Below, one piece after another: positions 39,369 to 48,952 of a stretch of 64,000 nt of DNA. Within the stretch, counting starts at the first letter, position 1, and every line of letters starts with the position of its first letter. Under the pieces are notes generated by a model. That model had not been told where the DNA came from. It was given only the letters and a program-made list of their open reading frames with translations, and did no database searches. The translations under genes were made by a program, and so were the position numbers. The stretch spans positions 248,001 to 312,000 of the forward strand of contig NZ_JAIBOA010000003.1 in the NCBI RefSeq assembly GCF_019458805.1, written 5' to 3'. This DNA is from Actinomadura parmotrematis. GTDB lineage: Bacteria; Actinomycetota; Actinomycetes; Streptosporangiales; Streptosporangiaceae.

Positions 39369-40544
39369 CTACTCCTCCCGGGCCTTGGCGAGCAGCTCGC
39401 CGCGCAGGTCGTCGCCCTCGCCCTCGGCGCGCAGCTGCTCCAGCGCCGCGCGCGTCCGCTCGTCGAGCTTCTGCGGGATCTGCACGTCCACGGTGACCAG
39501 CAGGTCGCCCTTGGTGCCGTCGCGGCGGGCCGCGCCGCGGCCCTTGACGCGCAGCACCCGGCCGTTCGGGGTGCCCTCGGGCAGCCGCAGCGTCACCGGC
39601 TGGCCCTGGAACGTCGGCACCTTCACCTCGCCGCCGAGGGCGGCCTCGGCGAACGTCACCGGCACGTCCAGCGTCAGGTTGTCGCCGCTCCGGCCGAACA
39701 CCGGATGCGGCCGCACCTTGATGTTGACGTACAGGTCGCCGTTCGGGCCGCCGTTCTCGCCGGGCGCGCCCTTGCCCTTCAGCCGGATCTTCTGCCCGTC
39801 GGCGACGCCGGCGGGGATCCGCGCCTGGATCGTGCGCGAGCCGACCGCGCGGCCGCTGCCGTTGCAGGTCGGGCACGGGTCGTCGACGACGAGGCCGCGG
39901 CCGTGGCAGATGTGGCACGGCTCGGAGAACCCGAACTTGCCGAGGTTGCGGGTCTCCTGCCCGGTGCCCTCGCAGTTCGGGCAGACCCGCGGGACGGTGC
40001 CGGACTTGGCGCCGGTGCCGTGGCAGGTCGGGCACGCCTCCTCGCTCGTCAGCTTGATGGGGACGGTCACGCCGTTCATCGCGCGGGCGAACGTCAGCGT
40101 CACGTCGGTCTCGACGTCGGTGCCGCGCCGCGCGCGGCGCGCGCCCGTCCCGGTCGTGGTGCGGGTGCCGCCCCGGTTGAAGATGGTGCCGAAGATGTCG
40201 CCGATGCCGCCGCCCTGCTGGCCGGCGGTCCCGGTGCCCTGCTGGCCGAACAGGTCGCCGAGGTCGAAGCCGAAGCCGCCGCCCCCCGGCTGCCCGCCGC
40301 GGAACCCGCCGGGCATGGAGCGCACCGCGTCGTACTCCTTGCGGCGCTTGTCGTCCGACAGCACCGCGTGCGCCTCGGAGATCTCCTTGAAGCGCTCCTC
40401 GGCCTCGGCGTCGCCCTTGTTGGTGTCGGGGTGGTACTGGCGGGCCAGCTTGCGGTACGACTTCTTGATCTCGTCCTGCGTGGCCGTCTTCGAGACACCG
40501 AGGACCTTGTAGTAGTCCTTGTCCAGATAATCCTTGGTGCTCAC
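39369..40544 (-). CDS. dnaJ: co-chaperone DnaJ
   Basis: 391 residues. The J domain (1-75) has the HPD motif (YHPDTNKGD). A Gly-rich G/F region follows. The zinc domain has four CxxCxGxG-type repeats ([36 protein letters not shown]). The C-terminus is the peptide-binding domain. It stimulates DnaK ATPase and delivers substrate. Start is GTG 40544. A strong hairpin separates it from grpE. Confidence 0.96.
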   Translation of the reverse strand: MSTKDYLDKDYYKVLGVSKTATQDEIKKSYRKLARQYHPDTNKGDAEAEERFKEISEAHAVLSDDKRRKEYDAVRSMPGGFRGGQPGGGGFGFDLGDLFGQQGTGTAGQQGGGIGDIFGTIFNRGGTRTTTGTGARRARRGTDVETDVTLTFARAMNGVTVPIKLTSEEACPTCHGTGAKSGTVPRVCPNCEGTGQETRNLGKFGFSEPCHICHGRGLVVDDPCPTCNGSGRAVGSRTIQARIPAGVADGQKIRLKGKGAPGENGGPNGDLYVNIKVRPHPVFGRSGDNLTLDVPVTFAEAALGGEVKVPTFQGQPVTLRLPEGTPNGRVLRVKGRGAARRDGTKGDLLVTVDVQIPQKLDERTRAALEQLRAEGEGDDLRGELLAKAREE

Positions 40545-40596
40545 GGCGCCCCGCTCTCCTCAGCTGCCACAGCGTTGTCTCGATCCTGCCCCGCGG

Positions 40597-40622
40597 CGGC
40601 CCCGCCCAGAAGGGCGGGGCCG
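40597..40622 (-). terminator. hairpin between grpE and dnaJ
   Basis: Perfect 11-bp stem CGGCCCCGCCC / GGGCGGGGCCG with a 4-nt loop, inside an otherwise continuous heat-shock operon. It probably acts as a partial terminator or RNA-processing site lowering dnaJ-hspR expression. Confidence 0.6.
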
Positions 40623-40630
40623 GCCGGGGT

Positions 40631-41251
40631 TCACTGCTCTTCGGTGCCCGCGGCGCCCGGCGCGGGCGCCTCCTCGGGCTCGGCGACCGCGACGCGCGCG
40701 GGCCTCAGGATCCGCTCGCCGATCCGGTAGCCGGGCTGCAGCACGTTCACCACGCTGGTCTCGGTCACGTCGGGCGAGTAGGAGTGCATGAGGGCCTCGT
40801 GCACGTTCGGGTCGAACGGCTCGCCGACCTCGCCGAACCGCTCCAGGCCGAGCTTGCCGGTGGTGGCCTCCAGGGCCTCCCCGACCGACTTGAAGCCGCC
40901 GGTCAGCTCGCCGTGCTCGCGGGCCCGGCCGAGGTCGTCCAGGATCGGCAGCAGGTCGTTCAGCACGCTGCCGACCGCGTGCTCGCGGAGCTGGCCCTTG
41001 TCCCGCTCCACCCGCTTGCGGTAGTTGGCGTACTCGGCCTGGAGCCGCTGGAGGTCGGCGGTGCGCTCGGCGAGCCGCTGCGTCAGCTCGGCCGCCTCAC
41101 CGCCGTCCGCCGCGGGCGCCTCCCCGGCCGGGGAGGCCGGGGGCGGCGTCGCCGCCGCGTCCCGCACCTCGCCCGTCAGCGGGTCGATCCGCCGGTTGTC
41201 GCGGATCACCGGGCCCTCCTGCTCCTCGCCCCCGTTCTCGGGAGAGGTCAC
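40631..41251 (-). CDS. grpE: nucleotide exchange factor GrpE
   Basis: A 206-residue DnaK exchange factor. An acidic, disordered N-terminus leads into a long dimerising coiled coil ([33 protein letters not shown]), then a compact beta domain ([38 protein letters not shown]). GTG 41251 lies 2 nt after the dnaK stop codon, so translation is probably coupled. Confidence 0.95.
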   Translation of the reverse strand: MTSPENGGEEQEGPVIRDNRRIDPLTGEVRDAAATPPPASPAGEAPAADGGEAAELTQRLAERTADLQRLQAEYANYRKRVERDKGQLREHAVGSVLNDLLPILDDLGRAREHGELTGGFKSVGEALEATTGKLGLERFGEVGEPFDPNVHEALMHSYSPDVTETSVVNVLQPGYRIGERILRPARVAVAEPEEAPAPGAAGTEEQ

Positions 41252-41253
41252 GA

Positions 41254-43107
<1,854 letters not shown>

Positions 43108-43184
43108 GTCTCTCGTCCTCCGTCGTTGCTCTTGCCTGCTATCGCCGTCCGGCCGGACCCCGGCCGGTGGAGTGTCCGTGCGTC

Positions 43185-43213
43185 AGGGTGCCGCGCGCCG
43201 GGCGACTTGTCAA
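43185..43213 (-). promoter_or_regulatory. dnaK promoter
   Basis: A perfect -35 box TTGACA (43208-43213 on the minus strand), 17-nt spacer, then CACCCT (43185-43190) as a weak -10. The transcript would have a leader of about 70 nt. Confidence 0.55.
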
Positions 43214-43217
43214 ATGA

Positions 43218-43238
43218 CTTGAGTCGACCGCACTCAAC
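43218..43238. promoter_or_regulatory. HAIR site (HspR operator)
   Basis: CTTGAGT-N7-ACTCAAC, one base from the HspR consensus CTTGAGT-N7-ACTCAAG. It sits 4 bp upstream of the dnaK -35 box. A further half-site-like CTTG/CAAG pair flanks it. Confidence 0.85.
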
Positions 43239-43422
43239 TTTGCTGACGTCTCTCTCAACAGGACGCCTGAGCGCCCTATTCCGGTTCCCGCACGGCTTCT
43301 TCTCAGGGACGGTTTCCGCCCCGCGACGGAGCCCCCGTCCTCCCCGGGGACGACGCGCCTGCCCCCAGGTCGTCCCCCCACGGACGACCTACCCGCCGCT
43401 CCCCGCCAGAAAGCCGGCGGCG

Positions 43423-43629
43423 ATGGCCCAGCAGGGGAGCTACAGCGCGCGCGACGTCCTCGTCTTCGACCAGGGGACGGGCGCGCTGCTCTCCCGCCAG
43501 ACCGAGCTGGTCGAGCCGGGCGGCCCCTGCAGCGCCCGCAGGCCCGGCTTCGTCATCGACTACGCCGCCACCCGCGCCGGCGGCTGGACCGGCGGCCGCC
43601 CGCAGCCCCCCGCGGGGGCGCCCTCCTGA
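43423..43629 (+). pseudogene. C-terminal remnant of a CU044_5270-like gene
   Basis: An open frame of 68 residues whose sequence VLVFDQGTGALLSRQTELVE...FVIDYAATRAGGWT matches, position by position, the C-terminus of the intact gene at 44332-45375 (FRLLIDPRTALVLAERVEQT...VIDYLQAGWT). Nothing upstream resembles the rest of the family, and no ribosome site precedes ATG 43423. It is most likely the tail of a decayed paralogue. A hairpin follows. Confidence 0.6.
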
Positions 43630-43653
43630 CCTCGCGGGCATGGGAGCGTGAAA

Positions 43654-43694
43654 GCGGTCGGTCCCACCGGCGGAGTACCGGTGAGACCGACCGC
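43654..43694 (+). terminator. 17-bp hairpin upstream of ECF gene
   Basis: The stem 43654-43670 / 43678-43694 (GCGGTCGGTC...GACCGACCGC) has one mismatch and a 7-nt loop. It probably terminates the decayed gene upstream. It lies only 41 nt before the ECF start codon, so it could also influence that gene's leader. Confidence 0.6.
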
Positions 43695-43735
43695 ATGGAG
43701 GCAACCGTGCCCTACCCCCCGACCGGGGCGGCCGC

Positions 43736-44329
43736 GTGACGGCCGTACCCGACACCGATCCGCGCGCCGGTACCGATACCGGCGCGGACGCGGACGGCGC
43801 CGCGCTCGCCGCGTCGCTGCGCGACCCCGAACGCTTCACCGAGATCTACGACCGGCACTTCGCCGCCGTCCACCGCTACGTCGCCGGGCGCCTCGGCCCC
43901 GACGCCGCCGAGGACGTCGTCGCCGAGACGTTCCTGGCCGCCTTCCGCCGCCGCGCGTCCTTCGACGCCGCGCGCGGCGCCGTCCGGCCCTGGCTGTTCG
44001 GCATCGCGACCAACCTCGTCGCCGGGCACCGCCGCACCGAGACCCGCCGCTACCGGGCGCTCGCCCGGGTCGGCGCCGAGCCGCCCGCCCCCGGCCACGA
44101 GGACGGCGTCCTGGCGCGCGTCGCCGCCGCGGACGCGCGGCCCGGCCTGTCCCGCGCCCTCGCCGCGCTGAAGCAGCGCGACCGCGACGTCGTGCTGCTC
44201 GTCGCGCTCGGGCGCCTCTCCCACGCCGAGATCGCCGCCGCCCTCGGCGTCCCCGCCGGGACCGTCGCGTCCCGCCTCAACCGCGCGCGCCGCGAGCTGC
44301 GCGCCGCCCTCACCCCCCAAGGACGATGA
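43736..44329 (+). CDS. ECF RNA polymerase sigma factor
   Basis: A 197-residue sigma-70 of the ECF class. Sigma-2 is about 30-100 (FTEIYDRHFAAVHRYVAGRL, VVAETFLAAFRRRASFD, WLFGIATNLVAGHRR). Sigma-4 is about 130-190 (RDVVLLVALGRLSHAEIAAA, VPAGTVASRLNRARRELR). GTG 43736. Its stop lies 2 nt before the next gene's ATG, so the two are coupled and the partner is probably its membrane regulator. Confidence 0.92.
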   Translation: MTAVPDTDPRAGTDTGADADGAALAASLRDPERFTEIYDRHFAAVHRYVAGRLGPDAAEDVVAETFLAAFRRRASFDAARGAVRPWLFGIATNLVAGHRRTETRRYRALARVGAEPPAPGHEDGVLARVAAADARPGLSRALAALKQRDRDVVLLVALGRLSHAEIAAALGVPAGTVASRLNRARRELRAALTPQGR

Positions 44330-44331
44330 CC

Positions 44332-45375
44332 ATGGACGAACTGCAGATGATCGCCACCCTGCTGGACGAGGAGCCGGCCCCGCGCACCGCCGCCGCGGGC
44401 CGCGCCCGGCTCGTCCACGAGATCGCCGAGCCGGCCCGGCCGCGCCGCCGGGTGCCGCGCCCCGCCTGGGCCGGGCTCGGCCTCGCGGCCACCGCCGCCG
44501 CCGTCACCGGCGCGGTCGCGCTGTCGTCGGGCACCACCGCGCCCCGCGCCCCGGACCCGGCGGCGGCGCAGCCGGTGTCGGCGCGCAGCGTCCTGCTCGC
44601 CGCCGCCGGGACGGCCGAGGCGGCCCCGGCGGACGGCCGCTACTGGCACGTACGGGCGGTCCGCCACCTGCGCGTGCAGGTCGGCCCGAAGAGCAACCGG
44701 TACTGGCTGGTGAAGCGGCAGGTCGAGGAGACGTGGACGGACCGCACCGGCCGCTCCTGGTCGGGCGTCCGCGCGGTCGGCGCCGCCCCCGCCTCGGCCG
44801 CCGACACCCTCGCCTGGAAGCGCGACGGCGCGCCGCGCGTCTGGAAGCTCGGCCGCGCCGACACCGCCCGCCAGGAGATGCTGACGCTGTCCGCCGGGCC
44901 CGCGCCGGGCGCCCTCGTCCGCTCCGCCGGCACCTCCTTCGCTCTCTGCGAGCGGCGGATGACGGTCGCGCAGGCGCTCGCGCTGCCCGCCGACGCCGCC
45001 GCGCTCCGCGCTCGCCTCGGCCTCGCCGCCAAGGGCGGCTGGACGAAGGGCTGCCTCGCCGGCCTGCTGACGAGCGCGCCCGTCACGCCGAAGGTCCGCG
45101 GCGTCGCCTACCGGGCGCTCGCCGCGACGCCCGGCGTGAAGCTCACCGGTCCCGCCGCCGACGCCTACGGCCGCAAGGGCCTCGGCCTCGTCCTCGCGCC
45201 GGCGGGGACCGACCCGGTGTTCCGCCTGCTCATCGACCCGAGGACCGCCCTCGTGCTGGCCGAGCGCGTCGAGCAGACCGGCCCGCGCGCCGCGCTGCCG
45301 GGCAAGTCCCAGGTGATCGACTACCTCCAGGCCGGGTGGACCGACGCCGCCCCGCGCGTCCCCGCCCTGCCCTGA
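44332..45375 (+). CDS. CU044_5270-family membrane protein, probable sigma partner
   Basis: A 347-residue protein: cytoplasmic N-terminal 40 residues, one membrane helix (AWAGLGLAATAAAVTGAVAL, about 42-64), then a large extracytoplasmic domain. Such proteins are typically encoded right after ECF sigma genes and are presumed anti-sigma or sensor partners; there is no zinc motif here. AAGGA lies 8 nt before ATG 44332; ATG 44326 overlaps the sigma stop codon and is an alternative. The stop codon lies inside the outer arm of a palindromic repeat. Confidence 0.75.
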   Translation: MDELQMIATLLDEEPAPRTAAAGRARLVHEIAEPARPRRRVPRPAWAGLGLAATAAAVTGAVALSSGTTAPRAPDPAAAQPVSARSVLLAAAGTAEAAPADGRYWHVRAVRHLRVQVGPKSNRYWLVKRQVEETWTDRTGRSWSGVRAVGAAPASAADTLAWKRDGAPRVWKLGRADTARQEMLTLSAGPAPGALVRSAGTSFALCERRMTVAQALALPADAAALRARLGLAAKGGWTKGCLAGLLTSAPVTPKVRGVAYRALAATPGVKLTGPAADAYGRKGLGLVLAPAGTDPVFRLLIDPRTALVLAERVEQTGPRAALPGKSQVIDYLQAGWTDAAPRVPALP

Positions 45376-45474
45376 CCACCCGGTCACCTCTCGTTGAGAT
45401 GCGGCGTGTTGCGCACTCCGAAGATCGAAAGTGCGCAACACGCCGCATCTCGACCGGCGGTGACCACCCGGTCG
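45372..45474. repeat. 62-bp palindromic element, copy B
   Basis: The core 45393-45454 is a 24-bp stem (GTTGAGATGCGGCGTGTTG...) around a 14-nt loop. Outer arms CTGACC-ACC-CGGTCACC (45372-45388) and GGTGACC-ACC-CGGTC (45459-45473) flank it. It sits between two converging genes, and the left arm includes a stop codon. Confidence 0.88.
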
Positions 45475-45487
45475 CGGGCGGCGGCGG

Positions 45488-47026
45488 TCAGTCCAGCAGG
45501 CTCGCCGGCGACGTGCCGGGCCCGGTCAGCGGCAGGCCGAGCCCGGCGCGCTCGGCGAGCCAGCGCGACGGCCGGTAGCGCGGGTCGCCGGTCGCCTCCG
45601 CGAGGCCGCGCAGCACCTCCAGCACGGTCCCGGCGCCCGCGTGGTCGCCCCACTCCAGGGGGCCGCGCGGGTAGCCGAGGCCGAGCCGGACGCCGGTGTC
45701 GATGTCGGCGGGCGAGGCGAGGCGCTGCTCGGCGATGCCGCAGCCGACGTTGACGATCGAGGCGAGCAGCCGCTGCGCCACCGGCGCCGGCGCGTCCCGC
45801 ACGACGGTGACCGCCCGGCCCGTCCCCGCGAGCGCCGCCCACGCGGCGCGGCCAGCCGCCGGATCCACGCCCGGGTGGACGGCGAGGACGACGCGGGCGA
45901 AGAACCCGCCGAGCGGGTCCACGCCGAGCGTCCGCTCGACCGGCAGGCCCGCGTCGCGCGCCGCGTCCAGCGCCGACCGCCCCCACGGAGCGACGAGCGC
46001 GACGGCGCCCGCCGACGGCGCGTCGCCCTGCTCGACGGTGACGCCGCTCGTGCCGAGCAGCGCGCCGAGCGTCTCGCGGACGTCCTCGGCCAGCCAGACC
46101 GGCCGCGCTTCGGCCTTCGGCGCCTCCCGCTCGGCCGGCTCGTCCTTCGTCCCGTCGCGGTAGACGTAGAAGCCCTCGCCCGTCTTGCGGCCGAGCAGGC
46201 CCGCCTCCGCGCGGGCGCGCAGGAGCGCGGACGGGCGGAGGCGCGGCTCCCCGTAGAAACCGGCCCAGATGCTCTCCAGCACCGGATGCGACACGTCCAG
46301 GCCGGTGAGGTCGAGCAGCTCGAACGGTCCCATCTTCAGGCCGAGGACGTCGCGCGCGATCCGGTCCACGTCGGCGGGCTCGGCGACCCCCTCCGACAGG
46401 ACCTGCAGCGCCTCGGTGACGAGCCCGCGCCCGGCGTGGTTGACCAGGAACCCCGGGGTGTCGGGCGCGCGGACCGGCTCGTGCCCGAGGCGCCGCACCA
46501 GGTCGGCGAGGTCGTCGACCAGCCCCGGCGCCGTCCGCGCGCCCGGCACCACCTCCACCAGCCGCATCAGCGGCACCGGGTTGAAGAAGTGCAGCCCGAC
46601 CAGCCGCGACGGGTCGTCCAGCGCGGCGCCGATCGCGGTGACCGACAGCGAGCTCGTGTTGGTGGCGAGGACGGTCGTCGCCGGTGCCGCCTTCTCCAGC
46701 GCCGCGAACAGGTCGCGCTTGGCGCCGAGGTCCTCGCGGACCGCCTCGATCACCAGGTCGCAGTCCTGGAGCGGGGTGAGCGGGTCGCCGACGGGGATCA
46801 GCCGGTCCATCGCCGCCTCGGCGTCCGCCGCGCTCATCCGGCCCTTGGCGACCTGCCGCGCGAACACCTCGCCGAGCCGCTGGACGGCCGCCACGATCGC
46901 GTCCATCCGCACGTCGGCGAGCTCCACGGTGAGCCCGCCCGACGCGGCGAGCTGCGCGATCCCGCGCCCCATCACCCCGGTCCCGACCACCCGGACCCTG
47001 GACACCCGCTCAGCCCACCGCGCCAT
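45488..47026 (-). CDS. 3-hydroxyacyl-CoA dehydrogenase
   Basis: A 512-residue NAD-dependent enzyme of fatty-acid or phenylacetate oxidation. The Rossmann motif is VRVVGTGVMGRGIAQLAA. The catalytic and substrate motifs are ATNTSSLSVT, GLHFFNPVPLMRLVEVV and DTPGFLVNHAGRG. Two C-terminal 3HCDH domains follow (about 200-300 and 400-500), as in PaaH-type proteins. GGAGG 5 nt before ATG 47026 decides the start over the upstream frame to 47107. etfD, which takes electrons from acyl-CoA oxidation, lies 2 kb away. Confidence 0.9.
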   Translation of the reverse strand: MARWAERVSRVRVVGTGVMGRGIAQLAASGGLTVELADVRMDAIVAAVQRLGEVFARQVAKGRMSAADAEAAMDRLIPVGDPLTPLQDCDLVIEAVREDLGAKRDLFAALEKAAPATTVLATNTSSLSVTAIGAALDDPSRLVGLHFFNPVPLMRLVEVVPGARTAPGLVDDLADLVRRLGHEPVRAPDTPGFLVNHAGRGLVTEALQVLSEGVAEPADVDRIARDVLGLKMGPFELLDLTGLDVSHPVLESIWAGFYGEPRLRPSALLRARAEAGLLGRKTGEGFYVYRDGTKDEPAEREAPKAEARPVWLAEDVRETLGALLGTSGVTVEQGDAPSAGAVALVAPWGRSALDAARDAGLPVERTLGVDPLGGFFARVVLAVHPGVDPAAGRAAWAALAGTGRAVTVVRDAPAPVAQRLLASIVNVGCGIAEQRLASPADIDTGVRLGLGYPRGPLEWGDHAGAGTVLEVLRGLAEATGDPRYRPSRWLAERAGLGLPLTGPGTSPASLLD

Positions 47027-47115
47027 CATCGCCTCCGCAACCCCGGGAACCTTCCGGCCACCGGATATACCCCGCCCAGCCGCCGGAACCCCGCGCGACG
47101 ACAGCACCCCGCGCG

Positions 47116-47195
47116 CGAGTGCGCTACCTGACCGGCGGAGGCGATGCCGCAGGCGAGCCTCCGCCGGTCAGATCGCGAAGCGAGGTCGCACTCGC
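47116..47195. repeat. nested inverted repeats, likely terminator
   Basis: The inner stem is CTGACCGGCGGAGGC (47128-47142) with its perfect complement at 47157-47171. Outer arms GCGAGTGCG (47116-47124) and CGCACTCGC (47187-47195) can extend it. It lies downstream of the minus-strand secreted-protein gene, and probably ends its transcript. Confidence 0.55.
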
Positions 47196-47246
47196 CAGAG
47201 GCGCGGTCGAAGTGCGAGCCGCCAGGCGAGTACTTCGGGCCGGGAC

Positions 47247-47939
47247 TCAGTAAGTACTGCTGTGCAGGGTCCAGTCGGCCTGGAAGTGGTTGCTGGTGGC
47301 GTTGGCGGGGACGCCGATCAGGGTGTCGACGGCGAGGTCCTGGCCGTTGCAGTTCTTCGCGGCGGGCAGCGCGTACACGCTGTCGTAGGCCTTCAGCTTC
47401 CAGGCCAGGCCGTCGGCGTCCACCCACGGCAGCACCCACTGCAGATCCGTCTTGATCTTCGCGGGGCCGATGGTGCAGGACGCGCCGAGGCCCGTCCCGA
47501 GGATGCGGGCGGTGAGGCCGAGCTCGTGCGGCACGAGGGCGCCCGGCGCGACCGTCCCGGTCGGGCTGATCTCCACCTTCCAGCCGAGCGGGTGCGGGAT
47601 CTCGGCGGGGGTGCCGGCGATGCCGGTCACGAACGGGATCGGGTCGGCGCGGAGCGCGCCCACCTTCGCCACGGCCTGCCCGCCCACCTTGCCCTGAGCG
47701 ACCGTCAGCTTCACCGGCGCGGTCGTGTGCGCGCTCATCTTGTTGAACCGCAGCAGGGTGTCGGACGAGGTGAGCGCGTAGCACGTCCAGGTGCCGGCGT
47801 CGGCGCCCGCGGGCAGCGCCGGGCAGTCGGCGAACAGGGCGCCGGCCGGCGCGGCGGCCGGCGCGGCCTGCGCGGGCGCGGCGGTGACGGCGGAGACGGC
47901 GGCGGCCAGCAGGCCGAGCGCGGCGAGGTGTCGCTTCAT
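47247..47939 (-). CDS. secreted protein of unknown function
   Basis: 230 residues with a Sec signal peptide (MKRHLAALGLLAAAVSAVTA, cleavage near AQA, residue 25). The mature part, about 205 residues, is beta-rich with four cysteines (two N-terminal, two later), probably two disulfides (ADCPALPAG, WTCYALTSS, GASCTIGPAK, AAKNCNGQD). No catalytic motif is evident. Function unknown. Confidence 0.8.
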   Translation of the reverse strand: MKRHLAALGLLAAAVSAVTAAPAQAAPAAAPAGALFADCPALPAGADAGTWTCYALTSSDTLLRFNKMSAHTTAPVKLTVAQGKVGGQAVAKVGALRADPIPFVTGIAGTPAEIPHPLGWKVEISPTGTVAPGALVPHELGLTARILGTGLGASCTIGPAKIKTDLQWVLPWVDADGLAWKLKAYDSVYALPAAKNCNGQDLAVDTLIGVPANATSNHFQADWTLHSSTY

Positions 47940-48051
47940 GGTCCACTCTCAGGTCAGCAGGGGCGGGGACCGGACAGAGCCGGGCACCCCCGCCACCGCA
48001 CGTCCGGAAGGGTGAGAGTAGTCACTTTCCGCCTGGTTTTACAGAGCACCC

Positions 48052-48089
48052 CGCGCGCTCCCGGGACCGGAGCGGCCCGGGAGCGCGCG
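48052..48089 (-). terminator. hairpin terminator
   Basis: Perfect 14-bp stem CGCGCGCTCCCGGG / CCCGGGAGCGCGCG with a 10-nt loop, just after the stop codon of the TIGR03086 gene. Confidence 0.75.
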
Positions 48090-48103
48090 TGCGGCGGGGC
48101 GCG

Positions 48104-48682
48104 TCAGGCGGGGCTCCAGCCGGGGTCGCGGCCGTTCAGCCCGACGAGCTCGTCGAGCGCGGAGGCGTCCGCCGGCACCTTCACCACCGGGCCGAACGGG
48201 GTGCCCGCCGGCCGGTCGTCGCCGGAAAAGGCGCGCATGTGCTCCAGGCAGGCGGCGACGTCGTCCGCGCCGGGCTCGTAGGGCAGGCCGGCGGCGCGGG
48301 CGACGTCCCAGCCATGCACGACCAGCTCGTTGAGGGTGACCATGGCGGCGACGCCCGCGGGCAGCTCCAGGCCGCCCGCCGTCGTCATGCCCGTCCGGGA
48401 CGCCGGGTCGCGCCAGGCCGCGGCGAGGCCGTCCAGCCGGTCGGCGAAGTCGGCGCGCCAGCCGTCCGGCAGCCGGGACGCGTCGCCGGGCGGCGGGGAC
48501 TGCGCGGGCTCCTTGCGGGCGGTGACGGCGAGGCCGACGCTGAGGCCGCCGATGTGGTCGACGAGGTCGCCGAGGGTGTAGTCGGGGCAGGGGGTCGGGC
48601 CGGGCAGCGCCGCGTCGGGCACGGCGGCGAGGAGGGCGGCCACCCGGCGCGCGGCCGGGCCGAAGTCGTGGGTCTCGGTCAT
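48104..48682 (-). CDS. TIGR03086-type metal-binding DinB-fold protein
   Basis: A 192-residue four-helix protein of the mycothiol-dependent maleylpyruvate isomerase N-terminal / DinB superfamily. The N-terminal pattern is PTPCPDYTLGDLVDHIGGLS with a metal-ligand His, and a second His lies in LNELVVHGWDVARA. Actinobacteria have many such proteins, some acting in mycothiol-dependent detoxification; the substrate is unknown. ATG 48682. Confidence 0.85.
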   Translation of the reverse strand: MTETHDFGPAARRVAALLAAVPDAALPGPTPCPDYTLGDLVDHIGGLSVGLAVTARKEPAQSPPPGDASRLPDGWRADFADRLDGLAAAWRDPASRTGMTTAGGLELPAGVAAMVTLNELVVHGWDVARAAGLPYEPGADDVAACLEHMRAFSGDDRPAGTPFGPVVKVPADASALDELVGLNGRDPGWSPA

Positions 48683-48952
48683 GCCGGTACCGACTCGCGC
48701 GGGCGCCGGAACCGAGCGGTCCCGGGGCGTCCGTCAAGGTTCGGTCCGGCCTTGAAGATCATTCGGTGGGCGGGGTTTGCCCCTGCCGAAGCCACGCATA
48801 TATAAAGCGCTCACGTGATCGCGTTCCGTGTCCGGCGGGCGGGTCGACCACACGTAAGCTACCGCCGAGTAGTATTCGGGGCCGGATGATGGACCGGACT
48901 GTCGCGCGCCCTACGCTGACAGCCCACGCCCGTACCTCAGGAGGACGGAACA
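48683..48952. other. etfD promoter region
   Basis: 270 bp between divergent genes. TACGCT (48911-48916) with AGGAGG (48939-48944) and GTG 48953 gives a short leader of about 30 nt for etfD. An AT-rich patch CATATATAAAG near 48798 may be a second promoter. Confidence 0.5.

Noticed and set aside
44326..44329. ATGA overlap as the start of the sigma partner
   Set aside because: ATG 44326 is too close to the AAGGA ribosome site; ATG 44332 has the better 8-nt spacing, though coupling by overlap cannot be excluded.
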